Assembly: GCA_031761405.1 (NCBI GenBank)
Contig: JASEVX010000114.1
Coordinates: 310,001 to 374,000 of the forward strand
DNA from: Serripes groenlandicus
Lineage: Eukaryota > Mollusca > Bivalvia > Cardiida > Cardiidae
Reading direction: 5' to 3'
Length of the DNA: 64,000 bases
The first letter of the stretch is position 1; each line of letters opens with the position of its first letter. This document shows, in pieces, positions 44,261 through 54,680 of this stretch. The notes below the pieces were generated by a model, which saw only the letters and a list, made by a program, of their open reading frames with translations, had not been told where the DNA came from and made no database searches. Position numbers and translations under genes: made by a program.

Positions 44261-44496
44261 TTTAAACCACAGGTGCCCGGCGCACAAGACCCTAAAACAT
44301 ATTATTTTCATTTTATGTTATCATATTATCATCAATAAATTGGTTTTAGAAAAAAAATTTTTTTTATAATAATAACATTATATATAATGTTATTAATATA
44401 TAAAAAATTTTTTTTTTATAAAATGATTTTTTTGATGATTTTATGATAAAATAATATGTTTAAAGGGTCTTGTGCGCCGACCACCTGTGGTTTAAA
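44261..44496. mobile_element. Foldback MITE with TTTAAACCACAGGTG ends
   Basis: The left arm TTTAAACCACAGGTGCCCGG, CGCACAAGACCCT and the right arm AGGGTCTTGTGCGCCGACCA, CCTGTGGTTTAAA pair over nearly 50 bp. The centre is almost only A and T, with its own short palindromes (ATATAATGTTATTAATAT). Confidence 0.8.
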
Positions 44497-45073
44497 CTAT
44501 GTATTTCAAAATATCCTACCTCCTACATAAATCTGCGTATTTCATTGGTCAAGCGACGTCACGCGGTGACGGTGTATAATCCATACACGGTCACCGGGAG
44601 CCTAATCATTTTTGGTTGAATTGACGTCATTGGAACGTGCATGACATAATATAAGGATATGACAAAAGTGACGTAGTGATCTAGACGAAACTAAAAAAAA
44701 AAGGTCATGTGGTATGTACCGACCAATGAAAATCATGATGCAAAGGAAATTTTATTGCGAACCCAATAATCTATTTTTAGACTTTCAGGGGTGTAACATC
44801 ATGATGTTACATAGGTAACATCAATTTTTGTTCACCGATGCGGTATGGAAATTTTATATAGGGAAAAACACGTGAGGTACTATAATAATAGTATTTACCT
44901 GATGTATTGTATTGAAACTTTCTACAACCATGCCCACTACCACACCTATGTAGATTATCAAGTTAGATAACTCTATATATATGCATATTTTATCCAGAAC
45001 ATTTTCCATAAAAAGAAACTACATGTACATATCAATCAGCAATGTTGATCAAGATAGTCGGTAGGATATATTC

Positions 45074-45212
45074 GTTACACAGTGTGCTAGTGACCTAATA
45101 CGGTATATACGGTGTCAGTAAATTTCATATGGGGCGAGAGCACAGCTCGAGCCCCATAGGAAATTTACTGACACCGTATATACCGTATTAGGTCACTAGC
45201 ACACTGTGTAAC
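45074..45212. repeat. Near-perfect hairpin, about 60 bp arms
   Basis: The left arm begins GTTACACAGTGTGCTAGTGA and the right arm ends TCACTAGCACACTGTGTAAC. Only about 15 bp (GAGAGCACAGCTCGA) lies between, itself partly self-complementary. One or two mismatches near ATATGGGGC / GCCCCATAG. No ORF. Confidence 0.9.
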
Positions 45213-45732
45213 TAATAATATTTTTTTTTATGTCATTTCGTAACCGTTAACGAGTGAGTGAGGCTGAGGCTGAGCTTTTGTTTTAGTTAACAAGGTGTTA
45301 TCACTAAATATCAGATTGGCGTGCAATTTTTTCTCAGCATGCCTTTTTGTAAATCATGTCTGATGAAATCTTCGCTTGCTCATATATATAGTTAGATATA
45401 TACACATGTGTGTGTATGTATGCAAATTATTTTAAACACAATCTCATTTAATCAAAATGTCTTTTGCAGTATTAGGTGAGGTTCATTTCTAGACTTGAAG
45501 GTTATATCCACAGTGACAGACACCCTGCCAGACGATACTCCTATTTTGGTGTTACTGGAATGTCCACAAACAGGAAATTTAAAACAGTACTTTTCTGAGG
45601 ATGAAAGAATTCAATCCTAGGTAAAGTTGCAACTCTTTTGATAAACTCACTCTTTCAGTTCAATTTCATCTACGTTTTGCTATTGATTTGATTATGTATC
45701 AATCAATGATATCATATCTATGGTTCATCCTG

Positions 45733-45846
45733 TTCAACCCTTTCCCAAATATAGATACTTAATTACGCCTCTGCAGCAGACGACTTTTGAAAACATTGTG
45801 GCAAGTGGAGAAATTGTTATCATGATCGTATGTGGGAAAGGGTTAA
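45733..45846. mobile_element. TTAA-type MITE, internally deleted
   Basis: CAACCCTTTCCCAAATATAG and CTCTGCAGCAGACGACTTTT on the left; ATCATGATCGTATGTGGGAA and AGGGTTAA on the right. The right half of the core and the long right arm are missing. Confidence 0.7.
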
Positions 45847-46224
45847 AGAATCAGTATTTATAATTAAGATACAATTTTAAAATTAAATATGCGGCGCATC
45901 ACATAAAGGCATCTTTCACAGTTAATAAGACATTCCGATAAAAATAAAGGTTGTTTGCAAACTGTTAGAAACAAATACTAACTTTAATTGATTAATTGGA
46001 GCATGCATTCTTAATAATCATTGATTAACATACTTCAAAAATCAAAATGCAATAATATTATTTGCCATAATCATGTAGTTCATATTCCACCTATAACCTT
46101 TTATAACATGAAATGGATATACGAAGTGAAGTTTTAATCTTTAATGTGTTGGATTTATAAACATTATGTTATTATGTTATATCAAATATTTCGATGGAAT
46201 GAATGTTCAAGGTCAGTTTTTATT

Positions 46225-46680
46225 TTTAGCTAGACTTTTCAAAGTAAAGACTAGCTATACTACTCGCCTCGGCGTGGGCGTCTGCGTCGGTGTCACACCT
46301 TGGTTAAGTTTTTTGTACCAAATCACTTTTTTGTCAAAACCATTACAGATATTGCTGTGAAACTTACAACACTTATTCACCATCAACCGACAAGAGTACA
46401 TAACTCTGTCCATGTTTTTTAACAATTATGACGCTTTTTCGACTTAAAATTTTGGTTAAGTTTTTTTCTTAACCATCATTACCTCCATCAGAAGACTAGA
46501 GTACATAACTCTGTCAATTTTTTTTTTAAAGAATTATGGCCCTTTCTCAATTTAGAATTAAAGTTATTCATACCAAATCAAATTTTTCAAAACGATTAGA
46601 GATATAGCTTAAACACTTCCAAAAATCTTTTTACCATCATTACCTCCACCAACAGCCAAGAGTGCATAATTCACAAACAA
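46225..46680 (+). repeat. Tandem-core element, family P8
   Basis: It begins with the hairpin-like AGCTAGACTTTTCAAAGTAA, AGACTAGCT, then CTCGGCGTGGGCGTCTGCGT, then modules with GAGTACATAACTCTGTC and TTACCATCATTACCTCCA. The 64-codon frame here is a repeat shadow. Confidence 0.55.
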
Positions 46681-46926
46681 TCTTCCCATTATAAGCCTAC
46701 CTGCTTTTCTCCCATATCAATCGCATAAAGTACACATGCACTAAAACAAGTTACGGGTTACATTTTTTTAGACAAATGCAAGATTTGTAGGAATTCTTCC
46801 AAGGAATAATGTTGGTTATAAAGGTGGTTATGAAATAACTGGTACTAGGGTATGAAATAACTTAGAAAAGGGTACGGAATTACCGAAATATACCGGGTAC
46901 AAAATTACTAGGGTACGAAATTACTG

Positions 46927-48002
46927 TATTCCGTGGTAAAGATTTAAGATGTATACTGAGATGTTTTTTAGAACTGTACTGATTCATAGAATTTAATTGT
47001 TGTTACTCTTCCACACGCACTTTGAAACAGTGTTTTCTCCAGAGCCCAGTTCCTGCGTTTTTGACTCAGAAAAATTACAAATAGAGAAAAAACAAATTCA
47101 GTCGGTTGTTGACGTTAACGATAAGACTCGGGGACGAACCAACTTAAATATGAGGCTTGCCTTTCAATTCTCAGCTACAAAATCATGCCACCTAAAATGA
47201 TTGAAATCGACAATGAATCGGATACAAAAATATATTGTTTAAAATCACATGACCAACAGAGATGATGTGAGCTGTTTATAAATGGCCAATCATTGCATGG
47301 TTCATTATCAAAACGATTGCGATTTTGGTTTATGGTTTGGCTTTGAAAGCAAGTGGACAAAGTTAAAAAGAATTTAAGTAGCCTTTTCTGAAGTTTAGAT
47401 ATTGAAATAAAAGTTAATGTCCACTAAAAAAGCTCTTAGTCATAATAAAGTCCTATCACTATTGAAAATCTAAAATGTCATCAGATAGAACTCGCGTTAA
47501 AATTGATCTCGACGTATTAGATGTATATATTTCTTCTTTCTTTTTTTTATCAAAGTGAAGTAAAAGAAATTTGATAGTCAAGTAACTTGTGATAGTTCGA
47601 TAGAAATAAATGATTTCTTAGTTTCAATTGAGCATGACAGGAACTAAAACTGTTGGAATGAATACTTAAATATGGCATTTACTATTTGTAATGTAAATAT
47701 TATTTCCATCTCAACATAGGTTATGATATGAACTGAACAAAATTAGAGCAAAATCCGACCAAGTCATGGATGTTGTGATAAGCAGTCACCTGTCTTAAGC
47801 AGCCTGTTTTATGATTTTCCTTGGTTGGCTGCTGATTGCAAGTTTGGTTGTAATCACTTAACTTGAAAGCAGACTTCCATGTGAAGATCTGCGTAGAAAC
47901 TTTCAATTAATTTCAAAGTCTAGTCATCATGTTCTGCTCATTAACTCTCAGTTATAGCAAGTTGTTATAAAAGGAAAAAAATAGAATACACATGTAATTT
48001 TA
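46927..48002. other. No supported gene
   Basis: No recognisable exon or repeat family. Frames of about 60 codons on both strands lack splice context. CAAAGTCTAGTCATCATG near 47915 resembles the P8 end motif. Confidence 0.35.
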
Positions 48003-49172
48003 GGTTGACTATTCGAAAAATATGAGAGCTTTTACAGTCACTTGTGTGTCGGCGTTGCAACTTTGTTTAAAGTTTTGCATGCAAGGCTTTTTCTCACAAA
48101 CCTCAGATGCTATTGCTTTAAAACTTCACACACTTATTGGACATCATCAAATAACCTTGCAGGACATGTCCCAAAACTCTATATCAGATTTTGACACAAA
48201 AATGCCCCGTTTTTGACTTATAAATTCTGTTTAAAGTTTTGCGTGCAACTACATTAAGAGTCCATATCTCTGTATTTACTTCATGCATTGCATTAAAACT
48301 TTATACAACCCTTCCCAACCATCACACTTATGTAGATTATCAAGTTAGATATCTCTATCCTGCATTTATTGCAAGTTATAGCCCTTTTTTGACTTAGATA
48401 TTCTGGTTAAAGTTGTGCGTGCAACGACATGAAGAGTCCATATATCCTAGTAACTACTTGATGCATTGCATTGAAACTTTATACAACCCTTCCCAACCAT
48501 CACCGCTATATAAACAATCAAGTTTGATAACTCTTTCCAGCATTTAATGCAAATTATGGCCCTTTTTTACTTAGAAATTCTGGTTTAAGTTTTGCATGCA
48601 AGGTACTTTCATGGATATATGTCAGTAACCACTAATAATATTCAGGTTTGTCAGACAGTCAAAGCCAGGAAAACATGGGTAGGTGCACTGACCGCCGTGA
48701 TATGACCAAAGCTGTTGAAAGCGGCGTTAAACCCCAAACAAACAAACAAACAGACAGTCAAGTTAGATAACTCTTGTATGAATTTAGTACAAATTATGGC
48801 CCTTGTTTGACATTGAAAATTTGGTTAAAGTTTTGCATGCATGGTACTATCATGCACATATCTAAGTAACCACTCAGGGATTGATTTAAAACTTCCATAT
48901 AGTCTGTCTTTAAAGGTATCAAACAATCAGGTAAGTTAACTCCTGACTGAATTTATTATAAATTATGGCCCTTTTTGAAGTTAGAAATTGGTTTAAGTTT
49001 TGCATGCAAGGCCTTTTCTCACAAACAGCAGATGCTGTCCAAACAAAACTTATCCAAAATGATTTATAGTTCTATACTATCAAGCCACTATCTCAGTAAC
49101 AACAGTTACTGTTGTCTATAGTAACAAATGGCCAAATAGTCGAGCATGCTGTCTTGCGGACAGTTCTTGTTT
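48003..49172 (+). mobile_element. Tandem-core element, family P5
   Basis: GTGTGTCGGCGTTGCAACTT at the left, modules of about 170 bp with TTTTGCATGCAAGGTACTTT, CAAGTTAGATAACTCT and TTATGGCCCTTTTTTGACTT, and the right end CATGCTGTCTTGCGGACAGT, TCTTGTTTA (hairpin CTGT/ACAG plus CTTGTT). Opposite orientation to the copy at 22873-23628. A truncated SINE is inserted at 48663-48750. Confidence 0.7.
48663..48750 (+). mobile_element. SINE family 5, tail only, with target duplication
   Basis: GGAAAACATGGGTAGGTGCA, CCGCCGTGATATGACCAAAG, GCGGCGTTAAACCCC and an (AAAC)n tail match the end of the SINE at 51401-51670. CAGACAGTCAA occurs at 48652-48662 and 48751-48761, so the 5' truncation happened during insertion. 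Confidence 0.8.
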
Positions 49173-49288
49173 ATATTTTTTTAAAGTTAATGAAACTCAT
49201 GTGACCCCCCCAACATTTTCAAATAACCCCCTAAATTTCAAGTTGTGGGTCATATAATTATGACCCTTAAACATTTTGAGCTGGAGAA
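49173..49288. other. Short unassigned stretch
   Basis: It contains the left target duplication (TTGAGCTGGAGAA, 49276-49288) of the following SINE; nothing else recognised. Confidence 0.4.
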
Positions 49289-49517
49289 TAAATAAATGAA
49301 TGTATATTGTTTTATGGCGCATCGACAGCTAAGGTCATTTAGCGCGCAAGTAAATTTAATTATTCATGATCCCTTGGAAAACAAACCAGTACTAGGCTAG
49401 AAAATGTGCCTTGCCCAAGGGCACTCCACCATGACCGTAGTGCCGCGACTGGGGATCGAACCCGGGACATATGGTTTCGAAATCCCCGACGCTAACCACT
49501 CGACCACAGCGGATTCC
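49289..49517 (-). mobile_element. SINE family 2 head with a different tail
   Basis: The head and body match 34507-34735 (GTGGTCGAGTGGTTAGCGTC, GGGTTCGATCCCC, GCCCTTGGGCAAGGCACATT), but the tail is GCGCGCTAAATGACCTTAGC, TGTCGATGCGCCATAA with CATTCATTTATT. TTGAGCTGGAGAA at 49276-49288 and 49518-49530 is the target duplication. Confidence 0.85.
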
Positions 49518-49530
49518 TTGAGCTGGAGAA

Positions 49531-50076
49531 AACACTGCTTTGAAAACATTGTGGTTATTGAAGAAGCAAATAAATGATATTGCTTATAAAGCGTGCGTGC
49601 GTCAACTTTTTGCTTCAAACAACTTCTCCTCCCTAACGACTTGGCCATTTAGAATGAAACTTCATAGGAAGCATCCTCTCAATGTCCTCTCCTAATTTCC
49701 TTCAGATCTTTTAGATCCAAGAAAAAGTCTAGTTTCCATGGCAACCGAAAGAGAAAACTTTAAAATTCTTCTCCTAAACTGGTTGGCCGATTTTCAAATA
49801 ACTTTGTAGAAATATTAATGTTCCATGGATGACCCTCTATCAGTTTCCTTCAAGCTATATTGATTGGTCAGAAAACATGGCCCCCAGGGGGCGGGTCTAT
49901 TTTGCCTTATATGGCTTAAGCAAAAACTTAAAAAACTTCACCTCCGAGAGTGTCTGGCCGATTTTCAAATAGTTTTTTAGAAATGTCCCTTGGGTGACCC
50001 TCTATCAGGTTCCTTCAAGCCATGTTGATAGGTCGAAAAACATGGCCGCCAGAGAGCGGGGCTATTTTGCCTTGTA
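49531..50076 (+). repeat. P1 modules
   Basis: GCGTGCGTGCGTCAACTTTT, GAAACTTCATAGGAAGCATC, CTTCAAGCTATATTGATTGG and CATGGCCCCCAGGGGGCGGG mark P1 in plus orientation. It resumes after the MITE at 50316. Confidence 0.65.
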
Positions 50077-50315
50077 CAGTTAAGAACATCATGAAATAGA
50101 CAAATTTAACATTACACTCATACAGTTAAGAACATCATGAAATAGACAAATTTGACCAAAGCATTCATGTGATTGGATTTTTTCATTCATTATGATTGTT
50201 TTGTTCAAAGCACAAAATTCCGTTCCGCTCTTAAAGCTCTTCAACCTCGTCCCAATCGTGCTCATGATCCAATCACGTTCCGCTCAGATTGTGAATTTCA
50301 TGATGTTCTTAACTG
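50077..50315. mobile_element. Tc1/mariner-like MITE with TA duplication
   Basis: The left end CAGTTAAGAACATCATGAAA and the right end TTTCATGATGTTCTTAACTG are perfect inverted repeats flanked by TA (50075-50076, 50316-50317). The left end is present twice (50077 and 50122). The P1 module continues on both sides (GCCTTG, then TATGGCTAAAGTG), confirming insertion. Related copies: about 50480-50790 and 52602-52761. Confidence 0.8.
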
Positions 50316-50792
50316 TATGGCTAAAGTGATACTTAAAAAATCTTCTCCACCGAGAGTGTCGAACCGATTTTCAAATTATTTTGTAGAAATATTCCCGAGG
50401 TGACCCTCTATCAGATTACTTCAAGCCATTTTTATGTCAAAAATACGTTACCAGTCATTTAATACCTGATATTTAAGCCCCTCATACAGTTAAGAACATC
50501 ATGAAATAGACAAATTTAACATTCCACTCAACTGCGTTCCGTTCAGTTTCCCATGCTCATGTTCCAAACCGCTCTTAAAGCGCTCAGTCGTTCAAATCAT
50601 TGTAAATTTCTTTTTACAAATGAGTGAAGCATACATGTGATTGGATTTTTTCATTCATTACGATTGTTTCATTCAGAGCACAAAATTCAGTTCTGCTCAT
50701 AAAGCCTTCCAATCATACTAAGATCCAATCACATTCTGCTCAAATTGTCAATTTCACTCACGTTCAGTCATTCAAATCATTGTGATTGCTTA
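50316..50792 (+). repeat. P1 remainder and second MITE-like copy
   Basis: P1 sequence to about 50445. From about 50480 CAGTTAAGAACATCATGAAA and then CATGTGATTGGATTTTTTCA, CAAAATTCAGTTCTGCTC give a rearranged copy of the MITE without a clear right end. Confidence 0.55.
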
Positions 50793-52494
50793 TTAGATCA
50801 CCTAGAGCCAAAGGCTCAAGGTGAGCTATTCTGATCACTTTTTGTCCGTCGTCCGTCGTCTGTCCGTCGTCGTTAACTTTTAGCTTTAAACATCATCTCC
50901 TCCTGAACCACATAACCAATTGCATCCAAACTTCACAGGAATGTTCCTTTGGGGGCCCTCTTTCAAAATTGTTCAAAGATTTAAATTCCATTGAGAACTT
51001 TGATTGCTGCGGCATCAGAAAGGGGGCAAAATGTCCGAACTTTAAAAATCTTCTCCTCTGAATCTGCATGTCAGATTCCAATATAGTTTGGTACAAATGT
51101 TCTTTGGGTGACCCTCTACAAAGATTGTTCAAGGCATACTGTTTGGTTGAAAAACATGGCAGTCAGGAAGCATCAGAAAAGGGGCAAAATCATCTCGTTA
51201 ACTTTTAGCTTTAACCATCATCTCTTCCTAAACCACAGGACCAATTTCATCCAAATTTCACAGGAATGTTCCTTTGGTGGCCCTCTTTCAAAATTGTTCT
51301 AAGATTTAAATTCCATTGAGAACTTTGGTTGCTGTGGCATCAGAAAGGGGGCAAAATGTCCAAACTTTAAAAATCTTCCCCTCTGAATCTGCATGTCAGA
51401 AGACCCGGCCGGGTAGCTCAATGGGTAGCGTATCTGACTCGTGATCTGGAGGTCACGGGTTCGATACCCGGTTGCGGCGACATTCTTTCGGGCGATGTTT
51501 TCCATTGCCTCTCACCTCTGATCTATGTGAGAAAGCAGTCAGTGGCTTCGAAAGAATGTTATGTAAGTACTGGTGTGGGAAAGCCAGGAAAACATGGGTA
51601 GGTGCACTGACCGCCGTGATATGACCAAAGCTGTTGAAAGCGGCGTTAAACTCCAAACAAACAAAACAAACTGCATGTCAGATTCCAATATAGTTTAGTA
51701 GAAATGTTCCTTGGGTGACCCTCTACAACGATTGTTCAAGGCATATAGTTTGGTTGGAAAACATGGCAGTCAGGAGGCATCAGAAAAGGGGCAAAATGAC
51801 AAAATTTGGAAATTCCATTTTTTTTTTAAGTCCTTGTCTGATATTAAGAAAATTGAAAAGGAATCTTACTTCAGTGATCCTCTACTTGATTTTTACAAGC
51901 CGTATTGATTGATTACAAAATCATAGCAACCTCGCGTCATCACAAAAGGGGTAAATTGACCTTTTAGCTACAAATGACAACTCCCACCATTCCACTCGAC
52001 CAATTTCAATGTTACTTCACAGGAATGTTCCTTTGATGGTCCTCTTTCAAAATTGTTCAAAGACTTACATTCTATGTAGAACTTTTGTTTCTGCGGCATC
52101 AGAAATTGAGAAAAATACCCAAATTTTAAAAACCTCCATCTCCATAATCCATTTGTCAGATTCCAAGATAATTTGGCAGAAATGTTCTTTGAGTGACTCT
52201 CTACAAAAACTGTTCAAGCCATATTGATTTCGTTCACAAACAGGGCAGCAAAGCCGCATCAGGAAAGTTGCAAAATGACAAAACTTTATAATTCCATTCT
52301 TATTAAAGTTCTTGTTAGATTTCAAGATACAAATGGCTTTTACTGATAAACTATTTCTTTTACTGAGTGTCCACTCCTTGCAGTTTTATTTGAACTCCTG
52401 ATTAAATTTTCACAGATATTTGCAGTTAAATATTTGCTTCTAATTTACTATCATTCAGGTGATCGATTTATGGCCATCTTGGCCCTCTTGTTTA
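50793..52494 (+). mobile_element. Tandem-core element, family P6
   Basis: The left hairpin TAGATCACCTAGAGCCAAAG, GCTCAAGGTGAGCTA is followed by GTCCGTCGTCCGTCGTCTGT and modules with CACAGGAATGTTCCTTTGG, CCTCTTTCAAAATTGTTCAA, GACCCTCTACAAAGATTGTT. The right end TGGCCATCTTGGCCCTCTTG, TTT is the GGCC hairpin plus CTTGTT. A SINE is inserted at 51401-51670. Several frames of 60-85 codons here are repeat shadows. Confidence 0.75.
51401..51670 (+). mobile_element. SINE family 5, complete, with 12 bp target duplication
   Basis: A well-preserved tRNA-like head: box A TAGCTCAATGGGTAG, anticodon-like arm, box B GGTTCGATACC (51458-51468); body with GAGAAAGCAGTCAGTGGCTT; tail CCGCCGTGATATGACCAAAG, GCGGCGTTAAACTCC and (AAAC)n. 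CTGCATGTCAGA at 51389-51400 and 51671-51682 is the target duplication. Confidence 0.9.
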
Positions 52495-52601
52495 AGTTTG
52501 GATTAAAATTATCCCTTTTATATCCTCACTAGCAACGCTTTTTTTCGATCGAAAGTAGTTTTGTAAAATAATTATTGAGTAAATTGTTGAAACCGCTCAA
52601 T

Positions 52602-52761
52602 GACCAAAGCCTTCATGTGATCGGATTTTTTCATTCGTTATGATTGTTTTGTTCAAAGCACAAAATTCCGTTCCGCTCTTAACGCTCTTCAACCTCGTTC
52701 CAATCGCGCTCATGATCCAATCACGTTCCGCTCAGATTGTCAATTTCATGATGTTCTTAAC
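52602..52761. mobile_element. Tc1/mariner-like MITE, left end missing
   Basis: CATGTGATCGGATTTTTTCA, AAGCACAAAATTCCGTTCCG and the right end TTTCATGATGTTCTTAAC match the MITE at 50077-50315; P1 sequence (CACCGAGAGTGTCAGACTG) follows directly. Confidence 0.7.
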
Positions 52762-53137
52762 ACCGAGAGTGTCAGACTGATTTTCAAATTATTTTGTAGA
52801 AATATTCCTGAGGTTACCCTCTATCAGATTACTTCAAGCCATGTATTGCTCAAAAACTATTGCTGCCAGGGGGCTGGGCTATTTTGCCTTATATCACCAT
52901 GGCTATAATGAAAACTTAAAATATCTTCTCGGACGAAAGTATTTGGCAGATTTTAAATAATTTTGTAAAAATGTTCCTTGGGTTACCATCTATCAGATTC
53001 CACCAGATTGGTTGAAAAATATGGCTGCCAGGGGGCAGGGCTGTTTTGCCTAACATGGCTTTCTGCATGCAAATGTTCCTTGGGTGCCTCTCTATCAGAT
53101 TCCACCAAGCCATGTTGATTGGTCTAAATATGGTTGC

Positions 53138-53169
<32 letters not shown>

Positions 53170-53597
53170 CTGTTAGCCTTATTTAAATTGGCTTTCAAGT
53201 GAAAACTTTAAAAATCTTCTCCTCCCAAACTATTTGGCCGATTTTCAAATACTTTTGCAGAAATGTTCCTTGGGTGACACTACAAAATTCCTTCAAATCA
53301 TGGCCACCAGGGGGCGGGCTGTTTGGAGATTTAATTTTTGGAGCGATACTGTTATTGCCCTTTTAATTTCTATATTTATAAATTATAATATGACATAGGA
53401 AAATTTTTGTCCAGGCTATTTCTCAGCAAACACTGACTTGAAATCGATGAAACCATTTGAAAAACTTTCAACAAGAGGAGATATGCATATTATTTCCATG
53501 TTCTGTTATGATGATTTTTAACAGAGTTTCAATTTCTAAATAATATAACATAGGAAAAGTTTGTCCAGTCTATTTCTCATCAACTACTACTGATTTT
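52762..53597 (+). repeat. P1 modules with a 30 bp G run
   Basis: Degenerate P1 modules (TTTTCAAATTATTTTGTAGA, GGTTACCCTCTATCAGATTC). The position that is usually CCAGGGGGCGGGG is expanded to about 30 G at 53139-53168. From about 53340 GTTTGTCCAGTCTATTTCTC type sequence repeats twice. Confidence 0.6.
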
Positions 53598-54545
53598 TAG
53601 CTCCACTGGCTGAAAGCCAGTCGAGCTTATGTCATGGCGAATTGTCCGTCGTGCGTGCGCGCGCGCGTGCGTGCGTGCGTAAACTTTTTCCTTTAAACAA
53701 CTTCTTCTCACTAACCACTTGGCCAATTTGGTTGAAACTTCATAGGAAGCATCCTCTCAATGTCCTCTCTTAAATTCCTTCAAATTTGTTTGATCCATCC
53801 ATAATTCTGGTTTCCATGGCAACCAAAAGAAAAAAATAGTGAAAACTTAAAAAATCTTCTTCTCTGAAAGTGTCAGGCTGATTTTCAAATAATTTTGTAG
53901 AAATGTTCCTTGGGTGACCCTTTATTAGATTCCTTCAAGAAATGTTGATTGGTCGAAAAACATGGTCACCAGAGGGCGGGGCTATTTTGCCTTATATGAC
54001 CATAGTGAAAACTTAAAAAATCTTCTTCTCCGAAAGTGTTCAGCCGATTTTCAAATAATTTTGTAGAAATGTTCATTGGGTGACCCTCTATCAGATTTCT
54101 TCAAGCCATGTTGATTGGTCGAAAAATATGGCCGCCAGAGGGCGGGGCTATTTTGCTCTATATGACCATAGTGAAAATTTAAAAAATCTTCTTCTCCGAA
54201 AGTGTTGAGCAGATTTTCAAATAATTTTGTAGAAATGTTCTTTGGGTGACCCTCTATCAGATTCCTTCAAGCCATGTTGATTGGTTCAAAAATATGGCCG
54301 CCATGGGGTGGGGCTATTTTGCCTTATATGGCTATTGTGAAAACTTAAAAAATCTTCTCCTCCGAAAGTGTTTGGCTGATTTTCAAATAATTTTGCAGAA
54401 ACATTCCTTGGGTGACACTCTACAAGATTCCTTTAAGCCATGGTGGTTGGTAAAAAATATGGCCACTAGGGGGCAGGGCTGTTTGGAGATTTGATTTTTG
54501 CCTTATGGCCGTGGAGCGATACTGGCCCTCTTGGGCCTCTTGTTT
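53598..54545 (+). mobile_element. Tandem-core element, family P1, most complete copy
   Basis: The left hairpin TAGCTCCACTGGCTGAAAGC, CAGTCGAGCTTATG is followed by GTCCGTCGTGCGTGCGCGCG and CGTGCGTGCG, then GAAACTTCATAGGAAGCATC and about four modules of roughly 170 bp (CATGTTGATTGGTCGAAAAA, GGCCGCCAGAGGGCGGGGCT). The right end is ACTGGCCCTCTTGGGCCTCT, TGTTTA: GGCC hairpin plus CTTGTT. No ORF. Confidence 0.75.
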
Positions 54546-54680
54546 ACAGAATTATTGGCCTTTTAATTTCTATATTATATGACATAGGAAAATTCCTTTT
54601 TGCTTTTGTCCAGGCTATTTCACAGCCATGCACTCATGACTTGAATTCAACGTTTGACAAAGTCACTGATTGAAAATAAC

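Larger units (their letters stand above)
44104..46926. mobile_element. 3 kb inverted-terminal-repeat element, copy 2
   Basis: About 90 bp inverted ends: CAGTAACTTCGTACCCTAGT on the left and ACTAGGGTACGAAATTACTG on the right. Each end contains four GTACCC (or GGGTAC) motifs spaced about 16-25 bp. The internal segment 45855-46080 is shared with copy 1. Nested inside: a foldback at 44261-44496, a hairpin at 45074-45212, a MITE at 45733-45846 and tandem-core sequence from 46225. No transposase ORF. Confidence 0.7.

Noticed and set aside
51403..51478. tRNA gene
   Set aside because: Boxes A and B are good, but it is fused to a SINE body and tail and flanked by a target duplication, so it is the head of a SINE. 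The heads at 27365, 34507 and 49289 are rejected for the same reason.
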